Below, one piece after another: positions 25,257-34,392 of a stretch of DNA of 64,000 nucleotides. The notes under the pieces are model-generated. The model was not told the origin of the DNA, did no database searches, and saw only the letters and a list, made by a program, of their open reading frames with translations. This DNA comes from Mycolicibacterium sp. P1-18 (GTDB lineage: Bacteria > Actinomycetota > Actinomycetes > Mycobacteriales > Mycobacteriaceae), in contig NZ_NPKR01000012.1 of the NCBI RefSeq assembly GCF_008329535.1, positions 62,001-126,000 of the forward strand, given 5' to 3'. Position 1 is the first letter of the stretch. Each line of letters opens with the position of its first letter. Both the position numbers and the translations under genes were made by a program.

Positions 25257-26711
25257 TCACAGCACGACGGCGACGGTCTTGGTCTCCGTATACGACAGGA
25301 TGCCCTCGTAGCCCAGTTCGCGGCCGACGCCGCTGGACTTCACGCCGCCCCACGGAAGCTGTGGGGCCAGCGGTGACCAGCCGTTGACCCCGATGGCGCC
25401 GGCCTCGATCTTGGCGGCCACGGAGTGGGCGCGTCCCACGTCGCGGGTCCATACGGTCGCCGAAAGGCCGTAGACGTTGTCGTTGGCCAGTTTCAGGGCC
25501 TCGCCGTCGGTGTCAAACGGGATCACGATGCCGACGGGACCGAAGATCTCCTCCCGCGCCACCCGCATGTCGTTGGTGCCCGCGAAGACCGTTGGCTCGA
25601 CGAAGAACCCGGGACGATCGGGTGCCGTGCCGCCGGTCACCACGGTTGCCCCCTCGTCGACGCCGGTCTGCAGGTAGCCGACCACCCGGTCGCGTTGGCG
25701 GGCGTTGACCAGGGGGCCCATCGTGCTGAGGGGGTCGAATGGGTCACCGAGGACCTGGGCCTCGGCGGCAGCCTTCAGTCCGTCGACGAGGGCGTCGTAC
25801 ACCGAGCGATGGGCCATCACCCGCGTGCCCGCGGCGCACACCTCGCCCTGGTTGAAGAACATGCCCATGGCACAGCCCTGGATGGCGGCGCCGAGATCGG
25901 CGTCGGCGAAGACGATCTGGGGCGCCTTGCCGCCCAGCTCGAGCGCCGTGCGCTTGAAGTTGGACGCAGAGCTTCGCAGGATCGACCGGCCCACTTCCGT
26001 CGAGCCGGTGAACGAGATCTTCTTGATGCCGGGATGCGCGGCGAGGGCCTCGCCCGTCACCGCCCCGATTCCGGTGAGCACGTTGACGGTGCCCGCCGGG
26101 AAGCCAGCCTCGTCGACCAGCGCGGCGAGGTGCAGGATGGACAGCGACGCATCCTCGGCGGGCTTGACGATGATCGTGTTGCCGGCGGCCAGCGCCGGAG
26201 CGAGCTTCCAGCCGAGGATCATCAGCGGGGCGTTCCACGGCACGATCGCCGCCACCACCCCGAGCGGCTCACGCAGGGTGTACGCGTGCACCGGGATCGG
26301 CTGCCCCAGGTAGCCGTCGGTGGAGATCTGCTCGCCGTTGATCTTGTCCGCCCAGCCGGCGTAGTAGCGAAGGGTGGCAACGAAATTCGGCACCATCAGC
26401 TGTGCGCTCATGCCGATCGGGCGGCCCATGTCGAGCGACTCCAGCTGGGCAAGGATCTCGCCGTCGCGCTCGACCAGATCGGCCAGCCGGTTGAGCAACG
26501 CGCCCTTGCGTGACGGAGCGGTCGAACCCCACTCGCCACGGAAGGCGGCAGTGGCCGCGGCGACGGCCGCATCGACGTCGGACTTCGACGCGGCGGCAAG
26601 GTCGGCGAGCGGCTGACCGGTGGCCGGGTTGAGCGTCGTGAACGACTCCGAGGCGGGCGACCAGGCGCCGCCGACGAACAGTTCGGTGTTGACGGAGGAG
26701 ATGTCGATCAT
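25257..26711 (-). CDS. Aldehyde dehydrogenase, NAD(P)-dependent
   Basis: ATG 26711 follows AAGGAG; a longer frame to 26867 lacks a ribosome binding site. The 484-residue enzyme has the nucleotide loop SFTGSTEVGRSI, the catalytic Glu in TALELGGKAPQ and the catalytic Cys in FFNQGEVCAAGTRV. PWNAPLMILGWKLAPALAAG is also conserved. It is likely to oxidise the aldehyde made by the adjacent amine oxidase (both on the minus strand, 106 bp apart). For an indolic amine the product would be indole-3-acetate. Confidence 0.85.
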   Translation of the reverse strand: MIDISSVNTELFVGGAWSPASESFTTLNPATGQPLADLAAASKSDVDAAVAAATAAFRGEWGSTAPSRKGALLNRLADLVERDGEILAQLESLDMGRPIGMSAQLMVPNFVATLRYYAGWADKINGEQISTDGYLGQPIPVHAYTLREPLGVVAAIVPWNAPLMILGWKLAPALAAGNTIIVKPAEDASLSILHLAALVDEAGFPAGTVNVLTGIGAVTGEALAAHPGIKKISFTGSTEVGRSILRSSASNFKRTALELGGKAPQIVFADADLGAAIQGCAMGMFFNQGEVCAAGTRVMAHRSVYDALVDGLKAAAEAQVLGDPFDPLSTMGPLVNARQRDRVVGYLQTGVDEGATVVTGGTAPDRPGFFVEPTVFAGTNDMRVAREEIFGPVGIVIPFDTDGEALKLANDNVYGLSATVWTRDVGRAHSVAAKIEAGAIGVNGWSPLAPQLPWGGVKSSGVGRELGYEGILSYTETKTVAVVL

Positions 26712-26970
26712 CGGATGCTCCTTTGATACAGCGCGATCACGTGCCGGCCAACGGGCGCACGCGATGGGACGAGCCCAACGTAGCGGCACCCCAGCGGGGG
26801 CTCTACGGGATCTTTCCAACGCGGGTCTACAGATTCCTTTACTCCGGTGGCGCCGGCCCGACCGCAATAGGGGATTGCCTTAGTGGCGGCGGAGTAAATC
26901 CCGATACCCCGGGCCGGGCGGCCTCCGTAACGTTCGGGACGGCTGATCACACATCTGAACGGAGACAGCG
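26712..26970. promoter_or_regulatory. Divergent control region with distant inverted half-sites
   Basis: This 259-bp region separates the aldehyde dehydrogenase (minus) from the monooxygenase operon (plus). TTTACTCCG at 26838-26846 and its exact inverse CGGAGTAAA at 26890-26898 are 43 bp apart. That is compatible with a dimeric regulator contacting both sites and looping, or with two separate operators. No other clear promoter motif was identified. Confidence 0.45.
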
Positions 26971-28143
26971 ATGCTGACACGGAACGCGGCACCCAGGGTG
27001 GCGGCGGAGCCCGCCGGCGCGCCGAGGGATCAGGCGTTCGACGCGGCACTCGACGTGCTTCGTGAACGTCGTGACGAGTTCAACGCGCAGCACTACGTTC
27101 CCGCCGACTTCGTTCACCTGCTCAAGAAGGCCGGCATGTACCGCGCCGCGACGCCAACGGAATTCGGCGGCGAGCCGATGGCGCCGTCGACGTTCATGAA
27201 CCTCGTCGAACGCATCTCCGCGGTGGATCCCGCCACCGGATGGGTGTCAAGTTTTGGATCGTCGTTGGTCTACCTCGCGGCGCTGCCCGTCGAGTCGCAG
27301 CGCGACATCTACGCCGACGGCCCAGATCTCGCCTTTTCGGCGGGGCTGTTTCCCTTGCAAGAAGCCGAGCGGGTCCCAGGCGGCTACCTGTGCACCGGGG
27401 TGTGGCAATTCGCAAGCGGATGTCGCGGTGCCGACCTCATCGGGATCGGCCTGACCGGTGGACCCGAGACCGGCGGCAAACCGCTGACCGCGCTGGTGTC
27501 GCCGAGCGACCTCGAGATCGTGGAGAACTGGGACGTCGCAGGCATGAGAGCGACTGGCTCCCATGCCCTTCGCGTCGAGAATCTGTTCGTGCCCGAGGAG
27601 ATGACGTTCATCCGCGGTGGGGCGCCCACCGTCGACGAGCCGCTGACGCGGTACCCGTCGCTGCCATATGCGGCACAGGTGCTGGCGGTGGTGACGCTCG
27701 GTGCTGCACGGGGAGCGCTCGACTACTGCCTCGAGGTCGGTGCTGCGCACACGTCGATCACCGGAGGCAACGCGAAGGGCAGCCGCCCGGTCTTCAAGGC
27801 CGGGCTCGGCAAGGCCGAGGCCGAATTGCGTTCGGCACGTGCATTCTTCTACGAGAGCACCGACGAGGTGTGGGCCAAGGCCGTCGATGGTACGACCATC
27901 ACGGCGCAAGACCGGGCGCTGTTGCGTCTTGGCGCAACCCACGCCGCACACGTCGGACGCCGGGTGGTCTTGGAAGCCTTCGATCTTGCCGGCACGGGTG
28001 CCATCTACGAGAACCATCCCCTGCAGCGCTACCTCCGGGACGCGTTGGTGCCCGCCCAGCACGCCATGCTGCAGACCAACACCTACGAGGGTGCCGGTGC
28101 GGTCATGCTCGGTCTCGATGCCGGGATGCCCAGCTTCCCTTGA
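26971..28143 (+). CDS. iacA: Flavin-dependent monooxygenase, IacA-like (acyl-CoA dehydrogenase fold)
   Basis: 390 residues, with ACGGAGA upstream of ATG 26971. The fold is that of acyl-CoA dehydrogenase-like group D monooxygenases (HsaA, HpaB2, IacA): MYRAATPTEFGGEPMAPSTF, VDPATGWVSSFG, GVWQFASGCRGADLIGIG and NTYEGAGAVMLGLDAG. The acyl-CoA dehydrogenase catalytic base and CoA-binding motifs are not evident. IacA oxidises the indole ring of indole-3-acetate using reduced flavin. No flavin reductase is encoded nearby. The gene leads an operon with a small protein and a Rieske oxygenase pair, which is the iacABCD order. Confidence 0.65.
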   Translation: MLTRNAAPRVAAEPAGAPRDQAFDAALDVLRERRDEFNAQHYVPADFVHLLKKAGMYRAATPTEFGGEPMAPSTFMNLVERISAVDPATGWVSSFGSSLVYLAALPVESQRDIYADGPDLAFSAGLFPLQEAERVPGGYLCTGVWQFASGCRGADLIGIGLTGGPETGGKPLTALVSPSDLEIVENWDVAGMRATGSHALRVENLFVPEEMTFIRGGAPTVDEPLTRYPSLPYAAQVLAVVTLGAARGALDYCLEVGAAHTSITGGNAKGSRPVFKAGLGKAEAELRSARAFFYESTDEVWAKAVDGTTITAQDRALLRLGATHAAHVGRRVVLEAFDLAGTGAIYENHPLQRYLRDALVPAQHAMLQTNTYEGAGAVMLGLDAGMPSFP

Positions 28144-28172
28144 TCATTCGACCACTTGACAGGAGACTTCAC

Positions 28173-28535
28173 TTGAGTAACGAACCGCTACGCACGCTGT
28201 TCTGCATCGGCAACAACCAGAACTTCTTCGACCTGCCCAAGAATGAGATCGGCCCGGTTTGGATCGGCATCTCGACGATGCTGACCAACCTCAAGAACAT
28301 GGACGGCGTCGACGTCATCGGCACCTTCGACGACGACGCACACATGGTCGGTCCGTCGGACGGCTGGCCGTGGACGTGTTACGTGCTGGCCGACGTGCGT
28401 GACCAGCAGACGGTCAGGGCGGTGTGCAACCTGTTGCGCACGACCATGATCGGTGAGTACGCGCTGTGGAAGTTCTTCAAGATCGAGGCTCGCATGGGCC
28501 GCGAGCTGACCATTCGCGACGACGTCGAGATCTGA
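28173..28535 (+). CDS. iacB: Small IacB-like protein
   Basis: The start is TTG 28173, with AGGAGA 7 nt upstream. The 120-residue product begins LSNEPLRTLFCIGNNQNFFD and contains MVGPSDGWPWTCYVLADVRD. It has a ferredoxin-like alpha/beta pattern with no catalytic motif I can name. It lies exactly between the monooxygenase and the Rieske alpha gene, where iacB lies in the Pseudomonas iac cluster. IacB there has no firmly known function. The symbol is given on synteny and size. Confidence 0.5.
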   Translation: MSNEPLRTLFCIGNNQNFFDLPKNEIGPVWIGISTMLTNLKNMDGVDVIGTFDDDAHMVGPSDGWPWTCYVLADVRDQQTVRAVCNLLRTTMIGEYALWKFFKIEARMGRELTIRDDVEI

Positions 28536-28543
28536 GGACGACC

Positions 28544-29824
28544 ATGACCACGATCGACAGCCCCGCTGAACCGCAGTACGGGGACCTCGCGGGCACCGAC
28601 CGCGTGGCCGGCCAGCTCTACACCGACCCTGCAATCTTCGCCGACGAGATGAAGAAGATCTTCTACCGAACCTGGGTCTGGGTGGCCCACGAGAGCGAGA
28701 TCCCCGAGGCGGGCTCGTTCAAGACCACCCAGGTCGGGGACCAGCCCGTCATCGTGAACCGGGACCGCAAGGGCAACTTCAACACCCTGCTCAACCGCTG
28801 TCGCCACCGCGGTGCGACCGTCTGCGACCAGCGCAGCGGCAAGGCCAACGGCTTCACCTGCCCGTACCACAACTGGTCCTACACCCTGGACGGGCGGCTG
28901 CGCGGAATCCCGTATCCGGACGGCTACGAGGGCGTCGTCGACAAGGCCGACTACCCCTTGCAGACGCTGCGGACCGAGAGTTATCTCGGGATGATCTTCG
29001 CCACCTTCAACGCCGACGCGGAGCCCCTCGAGGACTTCCTTGGCGACGCGAAGGTCTGGATGGAGCGATTCTTCAAACAGTCCAACGGATTTGCCACCAA
29101 GGTGCTTGGCGCGCACAAGTTCCGCTTTCGCGGCAACTGGAAGATCCAGCTCGAGAACACCACCGACGGCTACCACTTCCCGATGGTGCACAAGTCGTGG
29201 ATGGCGTCGGTCGACGCCGAGACCGCGAACATGATGTCGTTCATGGACGACCCCGACGCGGTGACCCACGCGCTGGGCAACGGCCACAGCGTGGCGATCA
29301 TGGCCGCGGCCCACGCCGACCTCGACGTCGACCACGGCGAAGAGGAAATTCAGCCGCGGTTCCAGCACCTGGTGGACGAACTCACCGCAGCCGGAGACAG
29401 CCCTGAGCGCATCCGCCGGTACATGCGGTCGATGCACGGAAGCGGGTTCAACCTCAACATGTTTCCCAACATCGCGATGTCGTCGTCGTTCTTCCGCGTG
29501 CTGATTCCGATCAGCGTCGACGTGACCGAGGTGTGGCACATGGCCATCGGCATGGACGGCGGGCCGGAGAGCGTCAACCGCGAACGGCTACGCATCCACG
29601 AGCACTTCCAGGGTCCGTTCGGGTTCGGTAGCCCCGACGACGCGGAGGGCTGGGACCGGGTGCAGATCGGTGCTGGCGGAAACCCGCTGATGCCGATCCT
29701 GGTGAACCGGGGCGAGAACCGGGAACGGGTCAGCGCCGAGGGCTGGCCGACCGCCCACGTCACCGACGAGACGGGCATGCGGGAGTCCTACGGGATGTGG
29801 AAGAAGTTGATGAGCGATGACTGA
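28544..29824 (+). CDS. iacC: Rieske ring-hydroxylating oxygenase, alpha subunit (IacC/AntA-like)
   Basis: 426 residues. The Rieske [2Fe-2S] ligands are Cys86-x-His88 and Cys106-x2-His109 (NRCRHRGATVC, CPYHNW). The mononuclear iron site is Asp208-x2-His211-x4-His216 in TTDGYHFPMVHKSW. Such oxygenases convert aromatic acids or indolic intermediates to catechol. The catechol cluster 7 kb upstream fits this product. The reductase/ferredoxin partner is not in this operon, so electrons must come from elsewhere. Anthranilate dioxygenase is the main alternative. Confidence 0.75.
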   Translation: MTTIDSPAEPQYGDLAGTDRVAGQLYTDPAIFADEMKKIFYRTWVWVAHESEIPEAGSFKTTQVGDQPVIVNRDRKGNFNTLLNRCRHRGATVCDQRSGKANGFTCPYHNWSYTLDGRLRGIPYPDGYEGVVDKADYPLQTLRTESYLGMIFATFNADAEPLEDFLGDAKVWMERFFKQSNGFATKVLGAHKFRFRGNWKIQLENTTDGYHFPMVHKSWMASVDAETANMMSFMDDPDAVTHALGNGHSVAIMAAAHADLDVDHGEEEIQPRFQHLVDELTAAGDSPERIRRYMRSMHGSGFNLNMFPNIAMSSSFFRVLIPISVDVTEVWHMAIGMDGGPESVNRERLRIHEHFQGPFGFGSPDDAEGWDRVQIGAGGNPLMPILVNRGENRERVSAEGWPTAHVTDETGMRESYGMWKKLMSDD

Positions 29825-30551
29825 CGTGCTGGGATTCTCTGATCCGCGCGTCCTCCGCGCCATCGAGCTGATCTGGCGTGAGGCAGCACTTCTCGACGCC
29901 AAGGACTACCTTCAGTGGGAGTCGATGTACACCGACGACGCCCGCTACGTCGTCCCGATCGATCCGGACACCGAGGACTTCGAGTCGTCGCTGAACATGG
30001 TCTACGACGACAAGCGGATGCGACGTCTCCGTGTCGAGCGGATGCTGCAGGGCTACTCGCAGTCTGCGGTGGCGGCGGCACGCACGGTCCGCGTGGTGTC
30101 CAGGTTCACCGTCGAGAGCGTCACCGACGACGCGGTGACGCTGAAGTCGGCGCAGATCCTCAGTGCCTTCAAGCGCAACAAGTTCACCACCATCGGTGCT
30201 GAACTGCGCGAGCGAGTCCTGTACGCGGCCAGCGCCGAGGTCTTGGAACGCTTCGTGATGGGTTTGCTGGGGGATGACATCCGGGACGATTTGGACCTGC
30301 CGTACCTTGAGCTGCCGTCGGCCGCGGCGGACGTCGCACGCGGATACAGCTTGGGGCCACTCGAGAGCGGTTCCCGGACGCTGTTTCGGGGCGTAGAGCC
30401 CGTGGCCGCTGCACCCGGGCTGTCCACGAGCGTGGCGGCGCTGGTCCCGCTCTCGCACTTCCTCGGCCATACCGTGGACGACTTGCGACGTTCCTACCTG
30501 AGCGAACGCGGCGCCCCCTTGCTAGGCGCCGGTGGGTATGCAGGATGCTGA
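29817..30551 (+). CDS. iacD: Rieske oxygenase beta subunit with extended C-terminus (IacD-like)
   Basis: ATG 29817 lies 8 nt inside the alpha gene. The first 145 residues match the small NTF2-like beta subunit: REAALLDAKDYLQWESMYTD, DARYVVPID, RTVRVVSRFTV and KRNKFTTIGAELRERVLY. Normal beta subunits end near residue 160-180. Here the family pattern fades after AASAEVLERF and about 80 unrelated residues follow to 244. Another reading frame did not restore a canonical end, so either an extension or an old frameshift is present. Confidence 0.65.
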   Translation: MTDVLGFSDPRVLRAIELIWREAALLDAKDYLQWESMYTDDARYVVPIDPDTEDFESSLNMVYDDKRMRRLRVERMLQGYSQSAVAAARTVRVVSRFTVESVTDDAVTLKSAQILSAFKRNKFTTIGAELRERVLYAASAEVLERFVMGLLGDDIRDDLDLPYLELPSAAADVARGYSLGPLESGSRTLFRGVEPVAAAPGLSTSVAALVPLSHFLGHTVDDLRRSYLSERGAPLLGAGGYAGC

Positions 30552-30611
30552 GCGCTCGCCTCCTCGCAGAGCAGAGGGTGGGCCGTCGCAACCGGGCGTA
30601 CCGTCGAAGGG

Positions 30612-30791
30612 GTGGCCAAGGGAGAGACAGAGCGGGTGCTGCGCGGCGCACCCGCGCCCATGCTGGCCACGTTGGGGAAGGCGCCCGTAGCCGGTGACAC
30701 GTTAGCTACGGAATTCAAGTGGGACGGCCAACGGGCCATATTGATCATCGACGGTGAGACGACCCGAGTTCTGTCCCGCAACGGGGTAGAC
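30612..30791 (+). pseudogene. ATP-dependent DNA ligase, 5' part (split by the element)
   Basis: From GTG 30612 the frame encodes 60 residues of an ATP-dependent DNA ligase: APAPMLATLGKAP, then the nucleotidyl-acceptor lysine in EFKWDGQRAIL (Lys36), then VLSRNGVD. After GAC at 30789-30791 the homology stops abruptly and unrelated sequence follows. The missing remainder starts at 55305. Joining codon GAC to GTC at 55305 restores SRNGVDVTRTFPEL, the normal ligase sequence, in frame. Confidence 0.9.
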
Positions 30792-30796
30792 GTGTC

Positions 30797-30812
30797 TTCT
30801 CTAGGGGTCGAC
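30797..30812 (+). repeat. Left terminal inverted repeat of the element
   Basis: TTCTCTAGGGGTCGAC begins 5 bp inside the left junction. Its partner at the right end, read inward, is TTCTCTCGGGCTTCGAC. Similarity continues weakly into GTGTTGGT versus GGTGTGGT. Confidence 0.7.
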
Positions 30813-31137
30813 GTGTTGGTAAATGGCATATGCCCTTGTCACGGCCCGGAATCGCCCTTCGCGCGCCGCCACACATGTCGTGCACTTTCCGGAAAGGATC
30901 GGATCCTTGTAGCCGGCCTAGCGCCACGCAGCAGCATCGCTGTGGCGGGTGAGGCGAGTGTCTGCAATTATTCCGGGCTGACAGCTGCCTCGATAAACCC
31001 GGCGTTGATGTCGTAAACCACTCCTACGCAACGCATTTTGTCCGGCAGCCCGTCGCACTTGGGATGGCCGCCACGTCGACCTGCGCGGCCGCATGAGGGT
31101 CGGGACGATTGCCTGGACGGCGTGCGGCGAGTGAGCA
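30813..31137. other. Left sub-terminal noncoding region of the element
   Basis: About 325 bp between the left end and the stop of the LLM oxidoreductase gene. No gene with a start signal or recognisable product is visible on either strand. Confidence 0.4.
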
Positions 31138-32172
31138 CTATTGCGCGGCGTGAGCAATCCTGCGCGGTGAGCATTCCCTGATGAGGCTCTCGAGGTTCTG
31201 CTGCACGCGTTCGGGGGCGATGCCCACCGATGGTGAGTACAGCATGATGTGGTCGAGAACGCCTTCGTAGCGCGTGAGCCCGACGCGGACGTCGTCGGCG
31301 GTTCCGGCGACGCCCATGGTGTCGATCATCTCCTCGGACACCGCGGCGAACATCGTGGGGAAGTCGCGCCGGGCGAAGGCGTCCCGGATGGCTTTGCCCT
31401 CGGTGGCGAAGCCGTTCACGTCGAGCACGGTTTCGTAGGACTTGACCGAAGCGTAGAACGCGATCTGTTGCGCTAGTTCGCGTCTGGCGACCTCGGCGTC
31501 GTCGTGGATGGCGCACATGACCATGGAGACGATCTCGACGTCACGGGGGTCGCGGTCGGCGTGCGCGGCGCCCTTGGCGATGGCGGGGCGGACGATTTCC
31601 TGGACGTAGGTGGTGGTGAACAGGGGGTGGCCGGCCAGGCCGTCGGCCACCCTGCCGGCTGCTTCGCACATCCGGGGGCGCACTCCGGCGGTGATGATCG
31701 GGATCGCGCGGCTGGGTGGTTGCACGTCGCCGGTTGGAATGAGGTTCATCGCGTAGAAGCGGCCCTCGTGGTGGATTGGACCTTCGTGCAGGTTCCAGAT
31801 ACGCCGCAGTAGTTCGACGAGTTCTTCCATGCGCAGTGCGGGTGCGGAGGTGTCGGGGACACCGTGCCAGTCGCTCATCATTCGTTTGGTGCCGTTGCCG
31901 ATGCCGAGCACCAGACGGCCCTGGGAGAGTTCGTCGAGGTCGCGTGCCTCGGTTGCTAGCACCAGGGGGCTTCGTCCGACGCCGTAGAGGATCGAAGACC
32001 CGATCCGGCAGTTCTGGGTGCTGTTGGCCATCGCGGCCATTGAGATAGATCCGGAGCGGTTGTAGAACTCCGAGGCCCACGTGGCATCGAAGCCAGCGGC
32101 GTCAGCGGCTTGGGCGGTTAGGGCTATTGATTGCAGGTCCGCGCCGAGAACCGACAGGCCATAGGTGCTCAT
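31138..32172 (-). CDS. LLM-class (luciferase-like) flavin/F420-dependent oxidoreductase
   Basis: 344 residues, with the TIM-barrel signature of luciferase-like monooxygenases: MSTYGLSVLGADLQSIALTA, GFDATWASEFYNRSG, GRLVLGIGNGTKRMMSDWHG and IPIITAGVRPRMCEAAGRVA. Mycobacterial members usually use F420. Its start overlaps the stop of the TetR gene upstream by 4 nt, so they form one operon controlled from the operator at 32785-32805. Substrate unknown. Confidence 0.8.
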   Translation of the reverse strand: MSTYGLSVLGADLQSIALTAQAADAAGFDATWASEFYNRSGSISMAAMANSTQNCRIGSSILYGVGRSPLVLATEARDLDELSQGRLVLGIGNGTKRMMSDWHGVPDTSAPALRMEELVELLRRIWNLHEGPIHHEGRFYAMNLIPTGDVQPPSRAIPIITAGVRPRMCEAAGRVADGLAGHPLFTTTYVQEIVRPAIAKGAAHADRDPRDVEIVSMVMCAIHDDAEVARRELAQQIAFYASVKSYETVLDVNGFATEGKAIRDAFARRDFPTMFAAVSEEMIDTMGVAGTADDVRVGLTRYEGVLDHIMLYSPSVGIAPERVQQNLESLIRECSPRRIAHAAQ

Positions 32173-32765
32173 ATTTCGTCTCCTTGGCGAGGGCGAAGGC
32201 CGTTGAACATGACGGCGTAGAGGGTGTCGGCGACCACCGTCTCGTCGAGATGGTGATCGGTGACCAGGTACATGAGGGCGTTGATGGTGACGGCACCGAA
32301 CAGCGCGATCGACGTGGAGCGCGCGTCGGGCTGTTCCACGAGGGATCCGTCGCGGGCTCCCGCGACGAGTAGAGCCTCCACGGGCTTCTGATAGGCGGTG
32401 TTGATCATCTCGGCGATGGCCGGCATCCGGGCGGCTCGCCCGAGTTCACCGATGAGTGCACGGCAGACCGCTGGGCGCTGTGCCATCGCCCGCAGTTGTG
32501 CGCGGATGACGAGTTCGAGACGTTCCGCACCGGTGCCGTCGGTTTTCACGATCTTGATTACGGCATCGGAGATGTCCTTAAGAAGATCCTCGAGCAGGAA
32601 CGCGAGGATCTCTTCCTTGCCGGCGAAATAATAGTAGAGCGTTGCCTTGGGAACACCGGTCACTGCGGCGACGTCTTCGATCTTGGAGTCGTTGAGACCT
32701 TTATCGGCGAACAGGTCCGCCGCGGCAGGAAGCCGATCAGCGATTTGACGTGGAACCTTGCGCAT
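32169..32765 (-). CDS. TetR-family regulator
   Basis: 198 residues. The helix-turn-helix KIEDVAAVTGVPKATLYYYF follows ADLFADKGLNDS, and a C-terminal ligand domain follows (ALFGAVTINALMYLVTDHHL). The start ATG 32765 lies 20 bp downstream of an inverted repeat at 32785-32805, indicating autoregulation. The same repeat recurs at 40389-40409 in front of the MFS operon, so this regulator probably controls both. Confidence 0.8.
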   Translation of the reverse strand: MRKVPRQIADRLPAAADLFADKGLNDSKIEDVAAVTGVPKATLYYYFAGKEEILAFLLEDLLKDISDAVIKIVKTDGTGAERLELVIRAQLRAMAQRPAVCRALIGELGRAARMPAIAEMINTAYQKPVEALLVAGARDGSLVEQPDARSTSIALFGAVTINALMYLVTDHHLDETVVADTLYAVMFNGLRPRQGDEI

Positions 32766-32784
32766 CGCCTCTCCCGTTCGCAGA

Positions 32785-32805
32785 GTTTGGACTCAGAGTC
32801 TAAAC
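32785..32805. promoter_or_regulatory. TetR operator, copy 1
   Basis: Arms GTTTGGACTC (32785-32794) and GAGTCTAAAC (32796-32805) flank a central A, with one mismatch. It is upstream of the TetR/LLM operon. The site at 40389-40409 has arms GTTTAGACTC and GAGTCTAACC. The shared sequence and spacing identify one regulon. Confidence 0.7.
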
Positions 32806-33056
32806 CGGCGTTGCTCCTCGCAGGTAGCTCCGTGATGTCGGATGGCGGGCAGGTGAGTCTCGGGTTGTAGTCCTTCGCCTGTCCTTGCGAGGAGGCGTCG
32901 CGCTCGACCCACCGCGGTGAAGATCAACCGTGCCCTCTGTGCGGGATCACGAACGTCGCCGACCGCGTTGGCCGTGAAGCGCTGAACGTCGTCGTGCTGC
33001 CCGTCCAGAAAACCGGTGGTCTCCAGGAACGTCGGATCACTCAAAGTGCGGTTCAC
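32793..33056 (-). pseudogene. Truncated transglutaminase-like protein
   Basis: From GTG 33056, overlapping the BtrH-like gene stop, about 50 residues resemble the N-terminus of bacterial transglutaminase-like proteins (FLDGQHDDVQRFTANAVGDV then RDPAQRARLIFTAV). The expected continuation with the catalytic Cys-His-Asp core is absent, and the frame ends in unrelated sequence at the TetR operator. It appears to be cut off by the joining of the neighbouring TetR module. Confidence 0.5.
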
Positions 33057-34151
33057 AAATCGACCTTGAGCTGAGAAGTGCCGTCGGCGTCGACGGAGCC
33101 AAGAGATCGACTGGCCCTTTCGAGGGCTCCGACGAGACGCATCTCGGTCTCCGGGAGCATTGCAGCGACTTCGGCTGCAGCCAGGCTCCGGCTGCGCAGC
33201 GGCGTGTCAGCATTCGTGGCCGCGGCCGCCAGCGCGGACCACGCCTTGGAGGCGTCTCTGGCCGCCGCCGCGGCATCGGCGGCGGCGGCGTCGTTCAGAA
33301 GGTCGGCGATGGTCTGGCAACCCTGCGCCTGCAACGTGCGGAAGAGCCCACCCCCAGTGCCGGCCTTCTCGATGAAGGCACCGAGCCCGAATAGTGCTGC
33401 CGTCAGACCCTCGTCATCGAATGACGTTGTCCAAGAACGCAAGTCCTCTGCAAACGCCTGCACGCCCTTCAAGCCCGAGGATTCGACCTCGGCCGCCTCG
33501 ACGTGCAGTAGCGGCGCACCCGCGGCGTCACCCCGCATGACCGCTGCGCTCGCGCCGAGCGCGTCACTCGCAATCGGACGGAGGTCGGGCACGTGGTCCG
33601 GCCAATCGACGTGATAGGTGGTGTGCCGGGTGGGGGTCGGGAACCCGACTGAGGACCGCGCGCGTCGTAGATTGTCGTAGGGAACGAGCTGGGTGGTGTC
33701 GCGGTCGTTGTCGACCACGTACGCCACGCGTTCCTCATCGTCGTATCCGACGATGACGATGTCGTGGCGGCTCATGTGCAATCGGACGCGCAAATAGGGG
33801 AGCTCGCCGATGTCCGCCCACACCATGACCGGGCGGCCCTTGCCGACTTCGTCGGTCACGAATGCCCATCCCACGTCTGGGTCGTCCGTCGTTCGCACGA
33901 CGAACTTCGCGCCCACCCGCGTGAGGTAATCCTGCTCCAATTCGCTACCCCACCCCACGAGGTAGATCTGCGGAGTCAGCTGCGGCGAGCGGACGTAGCA
34001 GAAGTCCAGGGCTCCGCCGAGGGCAAAGACCACTCCTTCTTCGTGTTTGCGATCCCCAAGCGATTTCGGCCCATTCGGTGAGGTCCCGAAGCGCGCCCGA
34101 GCCGCAGTGACCTCCCTTCTCGTGCCGGTAGGGAATTTGTACCGTGGTCAT
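33053..34151 (-). pseudogene. BtrH-like protein with apparent frameshift
   Basis: The gene should start at ATG 34151 (ribosome binding site GAGGAGG) with MTTVQIPYRHEKGGHCGSGA, carrying the HC-G-AL motif of the BtrH N-terminal domain. After LTEWAEIAW the homology shifts frame at a run of four C (34054-34057, GGGG on the coding strand) and continues as GDRKHEEGVVFALGGALDF, to the stop at 33053. One base too many in this run explains the break. The C-terminal half is Ala-rich and helical. BtrH is an acyltransferase in butirosin synthesis; the role here is unknown. The shift may be real or a sequencing error. Confidence 0.65.
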
Positions 34152-34392
34152 TGCCGCCTCCTCGCCTGTCCTGGGGTCATGACACCGATTGACCGTTGGT
34201 CGGAGCGCAGGCATCGTGGTGGGTGGCTCCTGGGCTGCAGCTCGGTGTCGCAGCTGGGGCTCGGCCGTCTTCCAGCGTCGTCTCCGATCGCTTTCAACTG
34301 CGGCTCAGAAACGGGAGGGTCCTTCGATGGAGTGGTCTGGTCGTGTGTCGTCGTGCCTTTGGTCGCCGTGGTCCGGCGTGTGTCACGGGTGA

